From an uncultured Sphingomonadaceae bacterium (lineage in GTDB: Bacteria > Pseudomonadota > Alphaproteobacteria > Sphingomonadales > Sphingomonadaceae), in NCBI GenBank assembly GCA_947504025.1, contig CANNFX010000003.1, positions 248,001 to 312,000 on the forward strand: a stretch of DNA of 64,000 nt. Direction: 5' to 3'. The notes beneath the pieces are model-generated. The model was given only the letters and a program-made list of their open reading frames with translations. It had not been told where the DNA came from and made no database searches. How positions within the stretch are numbered: position 1 is the first letter of the stretch; each line of letters opens with the position of its first letter. Position numbers and translations under genes: made by a program. Below, one piece after another: positions 36,141-45,242 of this stretch.

Positions 36141-37610
36141 ATGAACCTCACCAATCCATTACTTGATTTGCATGGCGACAAACTGCGCGAAGAATGCGGC
36201 GTTTTTGGAGCGATTAACGCGGTGGATGCATCCGCCGTTACGGCATTGGGGCTTCACGCCCTGCAGCATCGCGGGCAAGAAGCCGCCGGCATAACCAGTT
36301 TCGACGGTGAAGAATTCCATTCGCTGCGCGGCACTGGCCATGTGGCTGACAACTTTTCCTCCAGCGAAGCGCTTGGCGTTTTGCCCGGCAACATGGCCGC
36401 AGGTCACGTGCGTTATTCGACAACTGGCGGTGCGGGCCTGCGAAACGTGCAACCGCTCTACGCCGATCTGGCCGCTGGCGGCTTCGCAATTGCGCATAAT
36501 GGCAACATTTCGAATACCCAGCACCTGCGTGACGATCTTGTCCGGCGCGGCGCTATCTTCCAGTCAACGTCAGACACCGAAGTCATCATCCACCTCGTGG
36601 CAACTAGCCGTTATCCGACATTGCTCGATCGGTTTGTCGACGCCTTACGAATGGTCGAAGGTGCTTATTCGCTGATCTGTATGACTAAAGAAGGCATGAT
36701 TGCCTGCCGCGATCCGCTGGGCATCCGTCCGCTTGTGATGGGCCGAATCGGCAATACGGTGATTTTCGCAAGCGAAACGGTCGCGTTGGATGTTGTTGGC
36801 GCGAAATTCGAACGTCAGGTCGACCCGGGCGAGCTGATACAGGTCGATCATGAGGGGAAGATTTCGTCACATCGTCCCTTCGGAGATCACCTCTCACGCC
36901 CCTGCATTTTCGAACATGTCTATTTCAGCCGCCCTGATTCGATCTTCGATGGCCGCTCCGTTTACGAGGCGCGCAAGGCCATCGGGATGCAGCTCGCCAT
37001 TGAAAACTACGTCGATGTCGACCTTGTTGTGCCAGTCCCCGATAGCGGCGTTCCGGCAGCCATCGGCTACGCACAACAATCAGGCGTACCCTTTGAGCTT
37101 GGAATTATCCGCTCGCACTATGTCGGACGGACATTCATCCAACCATCGGACAGCGCGCGCCAATCTAGTGTTAAGCGCAAACATAATGCCAATCGCGGCC
37201 TGGTTGAAGGCAAGCGGATCGTATTGATCGACGATTCTATCGTACGCGGAACGACCAGCATGAAGATCGTCGAAATGATGCGTGAAGCGGGCGCGACCGA
37301 AGTTCACTTCCGCGTCGCGAGCCCGCCAACCGCACATAGCTGTTTCTACGGCGTCGATACGCCCGAACGGTCTAAACTGCTCGCCGCGCGCATGGAATTG
37401 GAACCGATGCGTGAATTCATCAAGGCCGACAGTCTCGCCTTCGTATCGATTGATGGTCTTTACCGCGCCGTTAGCGGGGTTGAACGGGACAGTGATCAAC
37501 CGAAATATTGCGATGCCTGTTTTACCGGTGAATATCCGACATCGCTGACCGATCACAACAATGCTGACCAACCTGCCCAATTACCATTCCCTGTTAATAA
37601 GGTCGCGTAA
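36141..37610 (+). CDS. purF: Amidophosphoribosyltransferase
   Basis: First committed enzyme of purine synthesis, 489 residues, converting PRPP and glutamine to phosphoribosylamine. The N-terminal nucleophile is Cys19 in LREECGVFGAI after an 18-residue propeptide, followed by the class II glutaminase features HALQHRGQEAAG and IAHNGNISN. The PRPP site is VLIDDSIVRGTTS in the phosphoribosyltransferase half. The propeptide suggests processing as in the Bacillus-type enzyme; a cluster ligand set is suggested by cysteines near the C terminus (SCFYGV, YCDACF). The stop overlaps the SDR start by one base (TAATG). Confidence 0.97.
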   Translation: MNLTNPLLDLHGDKLREECGVFGAINAVDASAVTALGLHALQHRGQEAAGITSFDGEEFHSLRGTGHVADNFSSSEALGVLPGNMAAGHVRYSTTGGAGLRNVQPLYADLAAGGFAIAHNGNISNTQHLRDDLVRRGAIFQSTSDTEVIIHLVATSRYPTLLDRFVDALRMVEGAYSLICMTKEGMIACRDPLGIRPLVMGRIGNTVIFASETVALDVVGAKFERQVDPGELIQVDHEGKISSHRPFGDHLSRPCIFEHVYFSRPDSIFDGRSVYEARKAIGMQLAIENYVDVDLVVPVPDSGVPAAIGYAQQSGVPFELGIIRSHYVGRTFIQPSDSARQSSVKRKHNANRGLVEGKRIVLIDDSIVRGTTSMKIVEMMREAGATEVHFRVASPPTAHSCFYGVDTPERSKLLAARMELEPMREFIKADSLAFVSIDGLYRAVSGVERDSDQPKYCDACFTGEYPTSLTDHNNADQPAQLPFPVNKVA

Positions 37611-38332
37611 TGACCGATAATTCCGAAATAAAACCGCTTGGCGGTCAGTTAGCCCTTGTCACCGGTGCAAGCCGCGGCATCGGCGCTGCAACAGCAATCG
37701 CATTGGCCGCCGCTGGTGCGCATGTGGTGCTTACGGGCCGCGATGTTCCCGCACTGGAAAAGGTCGAGGATGAAATCCATGCATTCGGCGGCAATTCAAC
37801 AATTGCTCCACTTGATCTGGCTGAAGAAGACGGGATCAGTCGCCTAGCTGCAGCCATTTCCGGTCGCTGGGATACACTCGATATTCTGGTGATTGCGGCA
37901 GCCGTCCTTCCTCCTCTCACCCCGTTGACTCAGATCAATTCGAAGAGTTTCGGCAACGCTTTGACTGTGAATGTTCTCGCCACACAGGCGCTACTTTCCG
38001 CATTCGATCCAATGTTAAAACGAAGCAAGAATGGCCGTGTAATCGGCTTAACAAGCAGTGTCGGAGCGCAGCCGCGTGCCTATTGGGCCGCATATGGCTC
38101 AACCAAAGCGGCATTCGATGGTCTCCTCGAAAGCTACGCACAAGAAGTCCAGAACATTTCTGATCTACGCGTCGCCATCGTCGATCCGGGAGCCACTCGA
38201 ACAGCTATGCGGGCTAAGGCATATCCCGGTGAAGACCCCGCGACGGTTAAGGAACCATCTGTAGTTGCAGATAAAATTATCGCGCTACTTCAGAAAGACT
38301 TCACCACTGGTCATCGCGAGCGGGTGGGCTGA
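37610..38332 (+). CDS. Short-chain dehydrogenase/reductase
   Basis: Classical SDR of 240 residues with cofactor motif VTGASRGIGAATA, an AAVL stretch in place of the usual NNAG, catalytic Ser-Tyr-Lys with YWAAYGSTKAAF, and IVDPGATRTAM after it. The substrate is unknown. The NNAG change (VIAAAVLPP) is seen in some SDR subfamilies and may alter cofactor packing. It is coupled to purF by TAATG, although no purine-related role is evident. Confidence 0.88.
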   Translation: MTDNSEIKPLGGQLALVTGASRGIGAATAIALAAAGAHVVLTGRDVPALEKVEDEIHAFGGNSTIAPLDLAEEDGISRLAAAISGRWDTLDILVIAAAVLPPLTPLTQINSKSFGNALTVNVLATQALLSAFDPMLKRSKNGRVIGLTSSVGAQPRAYWAAYGSTKAAFDGLLESYAQEVQNISDLRVAIVDPGATRTAMRAKAYPGEDPATVKEPSVVADKIIALLQKDFTTGHRERVG

Positions 38333-38435
38333 CCGGACTGGTTAATTTCACGTAACCTTGCATTTCAAGGAAGTCGAAACCGCAGTCCTCCACCGTGCGT
38401 ATAACAAAGCCGTTTTCCCCGGCACTGTTATCAGG

Positions 38436-38789
38436 ATGGATCAAATGGCTTTCGCAACAAAAGATCGTTACGCAATCGCCGCTCAGGAAGACCGCTGCGG
38501 GCAGCGGACGAAGCTGTCCATCCCTGCGCAACTGCGCGCATCCGGTGGCCGCGGTTTTCAAACGGTAGTCCACGACTTGTCGATCTCTGGCTATTCCGGT
38601 TCGGCAATCAACCGCATGCATCCCGGCACAATGTGCTGGTTGACACTTCCCGGCCTGGAATCATTACAGGGCGAGGTCGTATGGTGGGATAATTGCATGG
38701 TCGGCGTAGCATTTACAGAACTGCTGAGCCCCATCGTTCACGACAACATCCTTGCCCGCTATCGCGGGGTTAGCGACGACAGCCGTTAA
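38436..38789 (+). CDS. PilZ-domain protein, probable c-di-GMP receptor
   Basis: Small single-domain protein of about 117 residues. The c-di-GMP signature is present: an RCGQR run (RxxxR-type) near residue 20 and DLSISGYSG (DxSxxG) some 30 residues later. There is no membrane span or second domain, so it probably acts by binding a partner. I chose the ATG at 38436; the ATG at 38445 is an alternative, and a TTG at 38358 would add an unsupported tail. It is 103 bases after the SDR gene, perhaps with its own promoter. A link to exopolysaccharide control is plausible but not shown. Confidence 0.82.
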   Translation: MDQMAFATKDRYAIAAQEDRCGQRTKLSIPAQLRASGGRGFQTVVHDLSISGYSGSAINRMHPGTMCWLTLPGLESLQGEVVWWDNCMVGVAFTELLSPIVHDNILARYRGVSDDSR

Positions 38790-38795
38790 TCGGGC

Positions 38796-38811
38796 TGCAC
38801 CTCAGGGTGCA
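38796..38811. terminator. Weak possible bidirectional hairpin between convergent genes
   Basis: TGCACC (38796-38801), loop TCAG, GGTGCA (38806-38811) form a 6-base stem between the PilZ gene end and the serine hydrolase end, overlapping the latter's stop codon. There is no T-run on either side, so it is at best a weak or Rho-assisted terminator. Confidence 0.3.
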
Positions 38812-40007
38812 ATCGCAATTTCCTTCACCAAAGCTTCCCATTTGCGCCGGTTGGTTTGACTGCTTGCCGTTTGCCAATTGCCGACAGCCGCCGCGACCAG
38901 ATTCTTTTCCGGTACGATTGTGATAGCCTGCCCGAAAATCCCCTGCGCTCCGTAATTATTACCGGGATATGTCCACCACTGGTAGCCATAGCCATAACCG
39001 CTATCACCGAATTTAACTTGAGGACCGCCAGCCTTGGCGAACCAGCCTTCCGGCACGATATCACCGCCGCCTTCAAGGGCGAATTGCCCCATCCGTGCAT
39101 AGTCAGCCAGCCGTAGCGACAGGCAACAGCCGCCGATATTGCGGCCCGAAGGTTCCGTCATCCAGAACATAGGTGCTTCAAAGCCTGCCGGATCGACAAT
39201 TTTGGACTTTGAATATTCGGCCAGGCTCATGCCAACGGCACGCTCAACGATCAAACCGAGTAGATTGGTTTCGCCGGTCTTGTAAACGAAGTCCGTACCC
39301 GGTTCAGATTCGCGCGCCAGCGTCTTCAATTGACTGACAATCGCATCTTCACCCGGTTTCGCGGAAAATACGAATTCGGCCATTCTAGCAACATCGCTTT
39401 TCGGATCGGAGTAATCTTCCGTCCACGCCACGCCTGAAGTCATAGTGGCGACTTGCTCGACCGTAACACCGTCATATGCCGAGCCCGCCAACTCCGGGAC
39501 ATATTTCGCAACCGGATCCTGCAAGCTGCCGATCTTGCCATCCTTCACCGCCGCCCCAAGCAACGTCGACGTAAAGCTCTTGGCAACCGAGAAGCTGGTC
39601 CAGCGCTGATCCTTGTCGAAGTCCATGCCATAAGCTGCATGGCGCAGCTTGCCATCCTCGATGATCATCACGCCGGCGGAATTGGTTTCCTTGATGAAGC
39701 CGGCAACTTTCTCCTGCAAAGCTGCGCTCAGCGGTGCGCCTTTGCCGAACTCACGAATGTTCTTGGCTGCGGGTACTTCATGCCCAGGGGACCATTCCTC
39801 CATTGCACGAAAACGGGCTGATCTCTGCTCATCTGTCCAGAACAGAACTTGAAGTTCAGCAGGCGTACGTTCAATTTCAGGCTCGATCAGTACTACCGCA
39901 TCGTCGGGCAGACGTTCGGTTGCACCAGGAGGTCGATCATCCAGTCCAACCGATGCACACCCAGCAAGCAAAACGCAGGCAAAAACCGCAGATAGGGATC
40001 TCGTCAT
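38802..40007 (-). CDS. Serine hydrolase, beta-lactamase class C-like lipoprotein
   Basis: Protein of 401 residues with a lipoprotein signal (lipobox LLAGC, Cys17), so probably envelope-anchored. The penicillin-recognising fold is shown by Ser140-Val-Ala-Lys143 in SFSVAKSFTS and by VYKTGETNLLGL later on. The C terminus holds YGYGYQWWTYPG and FGQAITIVPEKN, common in the 6-aminohexanoate-hydrolase/esterase branch of the family. It is therefore more likely an esterase, amidase or peptidase than a resistance beta-lactamase. It starts 4 bases after the methyltransferase ends. Confidence 0.86.
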   Translation of the reverse strand: MTRSLSAVFACVLLAGCASVGLDDRPPGATERLPDDAVVLIEPEIERTPAELQVLFWTDEQRSARFRAMEEWSPGHEVPAAKNIREFGKGAPLSAALQEKVAGFIKETNSAGVMIIEDGKLRHAAYGMDFDKDQRWTSFSVAKSFTSTLLGAAVKDGKIGSLQDPVAKYVPELAGSAYDGVTVEQVATMTSGVAWTEDYSDPKSDVARMAEFVFSAKPGEDAIVSQLKTLARESEPGTDFVYKTGETNLLGLIVERAVGMSLAEYSKSKIVDPAGFEAPMFWMTEPSGRNIGGCCLSLRLADYARMGQFALEGGGDIVPEGWFAKAGGPQVKFGDSGYGYGYQWWTYPGNNYGAQGIFGQAITIVPEKNLVAAAVGNWQTASSQTNRRKWEALVKEIAIAP

Positions 40008-40011
40008 AGGA

Positions 40012-41352
40012 TTATTCCTTGATCAGGGTCACTTGGTGGACATCAATTCCGCCGCCGCGAAATCCGCCCTCGCAATATGTCAGATAATAACGCCACAGCC
40101 GGATGAACTTTTCATCGAAACCTATGGGTAACCGTCCATTTGCCACGGCGAGTTCAAATTGCTCACGCCATATGCGCAGCGTTTCAGCGTAGTGGATACC
40201 GAAATCGGTCTGATCGACCCAGCGTAGCCCGCGTTCCTCGGCCAGCGCGCGAAACTCCGAATTGCGGATCAACAATCCACCCGGGAAAACATATGCCTGG
40301 ATGAAGTCGGCGCTGGACGCATAGGCATCGAACAATTCATCATTAAAGGAGATATGCTGGATCGCGGCGCGGCCGCCCGGTTTCAGACAACGGGCGATTG
40401 TATCCATGAAAGTAGGCCAATATTCACGGCCCAAGGCCTCGACCATTTCGCAACTGGCAATGGCGTCGAATTGGCCGGTAACGTCGCGGTAGTCTTGCTT
40501 GCGGTATTCTACCGAACCCTTGCCCGGAACGCGGTGGGCGTCAGCAAATTCGAGCTGCTGATCCGATAGGCTGATACCTGTAACATCCGCGCCGTGATCA
40601 TCTGCCAGATGCGCAGCCAACGTGCCCCAACCACAACCAATTTCGAGCACCTTATCGCCCGGCTTGATCTGCATACGTCCGGCCAATGCCTCAATCTTGG
40701 CAAGTTGTGCTGCATCAAGGCTTGTATCATCATCGGAGAATATGCCGCTTGAATAGGCCATCGTTTCGCCCAGCCACTCTCCGTAAAAGTCATTGCCGAG
40801 ATCATAATGAGCGTTGATATTGCGTTCGGAGCCTGAGTGGGTGTTGCGGTTAAGCCAGTGGGCAAAGCGCATTCCCGCACGCCAGAAGCCCTTTGCCCGG
40901 CCTGAGTCACCCAGCGTCGCGGCGTTGGCATTAAACACAGCGAATACAGGAACGAGATCCGGGGTTTCCCACTCACCCGCCTCCCAAGCCTGAAACCAGC
41001 CTACCGATCCAGCAGTTGCGAGCCGAAGTAGTCCGCGCCAATCGTTGAGGATGATTTCGGCGTCAAAACCGGGAGCGCGCCCTCCCAGCAACCGCGTCTC
41101 ACCATTCGGAAGATGACCAAGGATCGAGCCTGTTTCTAGCCCCTTATCAATCCGGTCGAGTAATTTATGAAAGCCGGGAGCCAACAAACGGGCAAGCAGG
41201 CCCGGCGCGAAGTGAAACTTGCGCCCGCCTTCAATGAGCCCGCCGCCCCTCCCAAGTTCTTGTGCGGTCATAACATCATCTATGGCGTGCGGACGTTTAT
41301 GGAGCAAGGGAGAGGTGTTGAAGCCGGACATGTTGTGCTCGCAATTCGGCAT
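40012..41352 (-). CDS. Cyclopropane-fatty-acyl-phospholipid synthase family methyltransferase
   Basis: SAM-dependent methyltransferase of 446 residues in the CFA synthase family. An N-terminal lipid-binding part (about 1-150) precedes the motif I VLEIGCGWGTLAAHLA, the SLSDQQLEFA post-motif, and the catalytic-domain run SCEMVEALGREYW. The C-terminal YYLTYCEGGFRGGGIDV is typical. It would methylate or cyclopropanate unsaturated membrane lipids; true CFA activity is not proven by sequence. The ATG at 41352 has AGGGGAG 7 bases upstream. It is divergent from a small membrane protein with only 28 bases between the starts. Confidence 0.9.
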   Translation of the reverse strand: MPNCEHNMSGFNTSPLLHKRPHAIDDVMTAQELGRGGGLIEGGRKFHFAPGLLARLLAPGFHKLLDRIDKGLETGSILGHLPNGETRLLGGRAPGFDAEIILNDWRGLLRLATAGSVGWFQAWEAGEWETPDLVPVFAVFNANAATLGDSGRAKGFWRAGMRFAHWLNRNTHSGSERNINAHYDLGNDFYGEWLGETMAYSSGIFSDDDTSLDAAQLAKIEALAGRMQIKPGDKVLEIGCGWGTLAAHLADDHGADVTGISLSDQQLEFADAHRVPGKGSVEYRKQDYRDVTGQFDAIASCEMVEALGREYWPTFMDTIARCLKPGGRAAIQHISFNDELFDAYASSADFIQAYVFPGGLLIRNSEFRALAEERGLRWVDQTDFGIHYAETLRIWREQFELAVANGRLPIGFDEKFIRLWRYYLTYCEGGFRGGGIDVHQVTLIKE

Positions 41353-41380
41353 TGATACACTCCCCTGGGGAGGATGATAA
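41353..41380. promoter_or_regulatory. Back-to-back ribosome-binding sites forming a palindrome
   Basis: CTCCCC-T-GGGGAG at 41360-41372 is a 6+1+6 palindrome. The right arm is the ribosome-binding site of the plus-strand membrane protein (GGGGAGGA before ATG 41381) and the left arm, read on the minus strand, is that of the CFA synthase-like gene (AGGGGAG before ATG 41352). With 28 bases between starts, the promoters must lie within the opposite coding regions. Confidence 0.7.
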
Positions 41381-41794
41381 ATGGACAATCCGATTGTTAG
41401 AGGAATCGTTGCCGTATTGGCGGGTGTAATCGCCGGCTTCATCGTCGTAGGAGTGATGGAAAGCATCGGTCACCTGATTTTCCCTCCACCAGAGGGGCTT
41501 GATTTAACCAATCCAGAAGACATGGAGCGGCTAATGCAAGTCATTCCATTGGGAGCGAAAATTGCGGTTGTGATTGCATGGTTCTTCGGTGCACTGGCCG
41601 GATCGATTGTCGCAATGATGATCGGAAAACGCGCGCTTCCTGCCTGGATTGTAACAGCTTTGATCATCGCGGCTGGCCTGTTTACGACGCAAATGTTCCC
41701 TCATCCGATGTGGATGGTGATCGCGGCGATTGCCCTACCGCTATTGGCGACGTTGCTTGCCAAGCGGCTGATGATGAACCGGATCAGCCCTTAA
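41381..41794 (+). CDS. Small inner-membrane protein of unknown function
   Basis: Protein of 137 residues with four predicted spans: about 5-27 (GIVAVLAGVIAGFIVVGVM), 58-80 (AKIAVVIAWFFGALAGSIVA), 86-104 (PAWIVTALIIAAGLF) and 109-128. A conserved-looking loop IFPPPEGLDLTNPEDMERLM lies between the first two. I do not recognise a named family. It has a strong ribosome-binding site. Its 3' end overlaps the convergent photolyase gene by 11 bases. Confidence 0.75.
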   Translation: MDNPIVRGIVAVLAGVIAGFIVVGVMESIGHLIFPPPEGLDLTNPEDMERLMQVIPLGAKIAVVIAWFFGALAGSIVAMMIGKRALPAWIVTALIIAAGLFTTQMFPHPMWMVIAAIALPLLATLLAKRLMMNRISP

Positions 41795-43166
41795 TCGCGC
41801 GGTAGGCCGCCAGCGCTCGTTCGCGGCCTTCGCGGTGATTGATTATTTGTTCGGGATAGTCTGCGGGCCTGAACATCGGGCCCGGATTGTGGATTTCCGT
41901 ATCGGACAGATCAGCCAATTCCGGCACCCATTCACGGATATAACCCGCTGCGCCGAATTTCTCCGACTGGCTGAGCGGCGCCATGATCCGCACGAACATG
42001 TTGCTATCTACGCCCGTGCCCGCGACCCACTGCCAATTTGCGCCGTTACTGCCGTAATCAGCATCGACCAGCGTATCCCAGAACCAGCGTTCGCCGTGGG
42101 TCCAGTCGATCAGCAGATGTTTGATCAGAAAGCTGGCAGCAATCATGCGCACGCGGTTGTGCATCCAGCCCGTGGCCCACAATTGCCGCATTCCGGCATC
42201 GACGATGGGGTATCCGGTGCGGCCCTGCTGCCAGGCTTTTAGGTCGGCCTTGACGTCATCGCAGGCTGGATCACGCCAAAGCTCCGGGCCATAGCCATCT
42301 CGGTATGGCTTCACCGGATAGTCGGGGAACTGCGAAATCACATTTTGGGCGTAATCGCGCCAGATCAGTTCCTTGCCATAGACTTGCCAGCCTTCACCGT
42401 TCTGCTCCTTCAACGCATGCCATATCTGAACCGGCGAGATTTCACCGAAGTGCAGATGCGGTGACAGACGGGACGACCCATCTTGCGAAGGCATGTTTCG
42501 CGCTTCGGAGTAATCCGAAACATCGTCTTCCCATTCGGTCAGGCGCTCATGCGCTGCCGCTTCGCCTACTTGCCAGAACTCGCGCATGCCTGCTGCCCAG
42601 TCGGGCCTTGTGGGAAGCAGGCCCCAATCTTCCAGATCATCGCTTTCGAGCCATTTGTCCGGGAGGGATATCGTCTCTGGCGCAGGCAAGGCGTCACGCG
42701 GCGGCATATGTTCCAGCGTTGCCTTCGAAAATGGTGTGTAGATCTTGTAAGGCGTGCCCGATCCGGTCGCGACCGCGCCGACGGGCAGCAGATAGTTGCC
42801 ATCGTAAAGCTCAAGATCGACTTCCTTCGCCAAAGCCGACTGCGCATTGCGCCACCACGGCTCGTAATGGCGGTTCGCATGGACAGGCGCACCGCCCAGC
42901 TCTTTCGATATTTGCGCTAGCTGCTCCACCGCATCGCCGCGCCGCAGGGTGATCTTGGAATTATGCTTGCCCAGATCACGCTCAAGCGATTCCAGCGAAT
43001 GATGGAGCCACCAGCGCGATGCACCGCCATAGGCATGATGCTTTGGCGCCTCATCATCCAGTACATAGACCGGCACAACCGGCCCCGCCTGCGCAGCGGC
43101 ATAAAGCGCAGGCTGATCGGCCATGCGAAGATCGCGCCGCAGCCAGACGATTTGCGGTGTGGTCAT
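41784..43166 (-). CDS. phrB: Deoxyribodipyrimidine photolyase (class I CPD)
   Basis: Light-driven DNA repair enzyme of 460 residues. The N-terminal alpha/beta antenna domain (IVWLRRDLRMADQPALYAA) is followed by the helical FAD domain: LHFGEISPVQIW, ELIWRDYAQNV, GYPIVDAGMRQLWATGWMHN, and ANWQWVAGTGVDSNMF. These fit class I CPD photolyase better than cryptochrome-DASH or (6-4) enzymes. The ATG has AAGGGGA 6 bases upstream, itself part of a small CCCC/GGGG stem at 43172-43188. It is followed by the small membrane gene convergently. Confidence 0.94.
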   Translation of the reverse strand: MTTPQIVWLRRDLRMADQPALYAAAQAGPVVPVYVLDDEAPKHHAYGGASRWWLHHSLESLERDLGKHNSKITLRRGDAVEQLAQISKELGGAPVHANRHYEPWWRNAQSALAKEVDLELYDGNYLLPVGAVATGSGTPYKIYTPFSKATLEHMPPRDALPAPETISLPDKWLESDDLEDWGLLPTRPDWAAGMREFWQVGEAAAHERLTEWEDDVSDYSEARNMPSQDGSSRLSPHLHFGEISPVQIWHALKEQNGEGWQVYGKELIWRDYAQNVISQFPDYPVKPYRDGYGPELWRDPACDDVKADLKAWQQGRTGYPIVDAGMRQLWATGWMHNRVRMIAASFLIKHLLIDWTHGERWFWDTLVDADYGSNGANWQWVAGTGVDSNMFVRIMAPLSQSEKFGAAGYIREWVPELADLSDTEIHNPGPMFRPADYPEQIINHREGRERALAAYRAIKG

Positions 43167-43196
43167 GATTTCCCCTTTATCATTGGGGTGACTGCA

Positions 43197-44180
43197 TCAT
43201 TGTATCGGGAGCTCCCGACACTTCACATCTGGCAAAGCGACAGTGAAACGGTCGCGTGCGCGCGGGTCGTAGAAACGGGCGTCACGGAGCAGAACGGAGC
43301 CGTCGTCGGCGCGTTCTGCGAATGGTGCGCGAGACCAGAAGAGGAATGCTTCGGACTGGGAGCCACCCTTCGCTATTTCGGGATTGCTCGGCCACTTGCA
43401 CTGGCCTGTAGAGACTGGAGTTAGGTTCTCTTCCATTATTGCAACACCGGATGGTATCTGAGACCATTCCTTTGGATAGTCCGACAACATTTCTCGTTGC
43501 CATGGTACAAATGGGACCGGCGACGCAATGATCTTAAATTCACAGGGATCAACACCCTCGGCGCATTCAAGATTCGGCATCGTGTGAGAAAGTCGGTCGG
43601 CACTGGCGACCGACCAAGCCGCATTCAGCCCGATATACGCCAAGCTAGCAGCAATCGCGATGCGCGCAGGCTTGCGCCAATCGCCGCCAGTCTTCTTCTC
43701 CCGCCGCAGCGAGAACCATGTTGCGAAGCCCATACCGAGCCAGAGCCAGATGTCGATGATGAACAGCGTATCACCGTAGAACCACTGGCTGGAGAACGGC
43801 TCAAGCAGCCGAATGCCATAGACATTGAGCCAATCCAGCGCAGGGTGTGTCAGGCAGCCGATAAAGCTGAGCAGGAACAGCCATTTGAAATTGACCGGCA
43901 GCCTGCCCTCGGGCCGCTTACCGCGTTTCGCCTGCCAGCGGTCGAAGCCATATAGCAAACCCGCCAGTATCAGCGGCAACAGAACCAGCGCCGGAGGGCC
44001 ATGCGTTATCCCGCGGCGGAAACTCAGATGCTCCACCCCGTCGAGCCAGAAGAAGCACGCCGCATCCACATCAGGCAAATTCGCGCCGATAATCAGCGCA
44101 GGTATCGCCAGCCCAGTCTTACGCTTCAATCCGGCCTGACCAAGCAGCGCGCCGACGAGCGAGTGGGTTAGATTATCCAA
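43197..44180 (-). CDS. Metal-dependent hydrolase-like inner-membrane protein (YdjM/DUF457 family)
   Basis: Membrane protein of 327 residues. The N-terminal MDNLTHSLVGALLG and RRGITHGPPALV carry the conserved His residues of the LexA-binding inner-membrane-associated hydrolase family, with further motifs GCLTHPALDWLNVYG and FIIDIWLWLGMG. Several spans lie between residues 20 and 200; the C-terminal third is soluble and Cys-containing. Activity is unproven in the family. It lies between korB and the photolyase gene, same strand, with short gaps. Confidence 0.85.
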   Translation of the reverse strand: MDNLTHSLVGALLGQAGLKRKTGLAIPALIIGANLPDVDAACFFWLDGVEHLSFRRGITHGPPALVLLPLILAGLLYGFDRWQAKRGKRPEGRLPVNFKWLFLLSFIGCLTHPALDWLNVYGIRLLEPFSSQWFYGDTLFIIDIWLWLGMGFATWFSLRREKKTGGDWRKPARIAIAASLAYIGLNAAWSVASADRLSHTMPNLECAEGVDPCEFKIIASPVPFVPWQREMLSDYPKEWSQIPSGVAIMEENLTPVSTGQCKWPSNPEIAKGGSQSEAFLFWSRAPFAERADDGSVLLRDARFYDPRARDRFTVALPDVKCRELPIQ

Positions 44181-44192
44181 GCGCCCCGCCTA

Positions 44193-45242
44193 TCAATCTG
44201 TCGGATGTCCCTCATCCGCTTCCACCGTCCACGTCTGCCCCTTGGCGAGCAGTTTCGCCAGATTGGCTTCCTTGCCAGCAGAAGACTTGGCGCGTTCTTC
44301 AACCACGGCGCTTTCAAACGTAGGGCGCGGATCGTCATAAAGGACGCCGAGCGCCATCGGGAACGGCCCGAACGGCATTTCGATCAGCATGTGGCAGACC
44401 GAACGGTTGGTCGCATCATGAACCAGCACTCCGGCAGCTTCCCAGTCGCCATCGACGACTTCGACAACCTTAAGCGCCAGCGCATCACGGTCGAGCGCAA
44501 TGCCCTTGTCCATACCCACCTTGGGATCGCCGAACAGCATCGGTTCGCCATGTTCCAACCAAAGCTGGCGGTCGCCCGCACCCTTGGGCGCGGCGAAATC
44601 TTCAAACACGTCCTTGTTGTAAACGATACAATTCTGGAAAATCTCGATGAATGCAGCGCCTTGGTGAGCGTGCGATGCCTTCAAGACGTCAGGCAAATTC
44701 TTCGACACATCGAAACCGCGCCCGATAAAGCGCGCACCCGCGCCCAGCGCAAATGCACATGGATTTACCGGGCGGTCATATGAACCAATCGGCGTCGAAG
44801 GGCTCTTCGTGCCTATGCGGCTGGTAGGCGATGACTGCCCCTTGGTCAGACCGTAAATCTCGTTGTTGAACAGCATGATTTGCATGTTCACGTTGCGGCG
44901 CAGAACATGCATCATGTGATTGCCGCCGATGGACAGTCCGTCACCGTCGCCGGTTACCAGCCACACATCCAAATCCGGATTGGCCAGCTTCACGCCGGTC
45001 GCAACAGCCGGTGCGCGCCCGTGGATGGTGTGGAAGCCATATGTTTCCATGTAATAGGGGAAGCGGCTGGAGCAGCCGATACCGCTGATAAACACCGTGT
45101 TGGACGGATCACAGCCAAGTTGCGGCAAAGTGCGCTGCACAGCCTTGAGAATGGCGTAATCGCCGCAGCCGGGGCACCAGCGAACCTCTTGATCGGTTTC
45201 CCAATCCTTCAGCGTGGTTTCGATTTTTACAGGCGCGTTCAT
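44193..45242 (-). CDS. korB: 2-oxoglutarate/2-oxoacid:ferredoxin oxidoreductase beta subunit
   Basis: TPP- and [4Fe-4S]-containing beta subunit of 349 residues. Cluster cysteines Cys23 and Cys26 (WCPGCGDY), Cys57 (GIGCSSR) and a later Cys in NPCAFALG; the TPP motif is TGDGDGLSIGGNH at 98-109. The pair with korA is the two-subunit KOR type, which oxidatively decarboxylates a 2-oxoacid and reduces ferredoxin. Substrate 2-oxoglutarate is most likely but pyruvate cannot be excluded. It overlaps korA by 4 bases. Confidence 0.92.
   Translation of the reverse strand: MNAPVKIETTLKDWETDQEVRWCPGCGDYAILKAVQRTLPQLGCDPSNTVFISGIGCSSRFPYYMETYGFHTIHGRAPAVATGVKLANPDLDVWLVTGDGDGLSIGGNHMMHVLRRNVNMQIMLFNNEIYGLTKGQSSPTSRIGTKSPSTPIGSYDRPVNPCAFALGAGARFIGRGFDVSKNLPDVLKASHAHQGAAFIEIFQNCIVYNKDVFEDFAAPKGAGDRQLWLEHGEPMLFGDPKVGMDKGIALDRDALALKVVEVVDGDWEAAGVLVHDATNRSVCHMLIEMPFGPFPMALGVLYDDPRPTFESAVVEERAKSSAGKEANLAKLLAKGQTWTVEADEGHPTD

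Noticed and set aside
38802..40007. Possible class C beta-lactamase resistance gene
   Set aside because: Only the fold and SxxK are shared; the C-terminal region resembles esterase/amidase relatives and the BlaI system is far away, so resistance is not supported.
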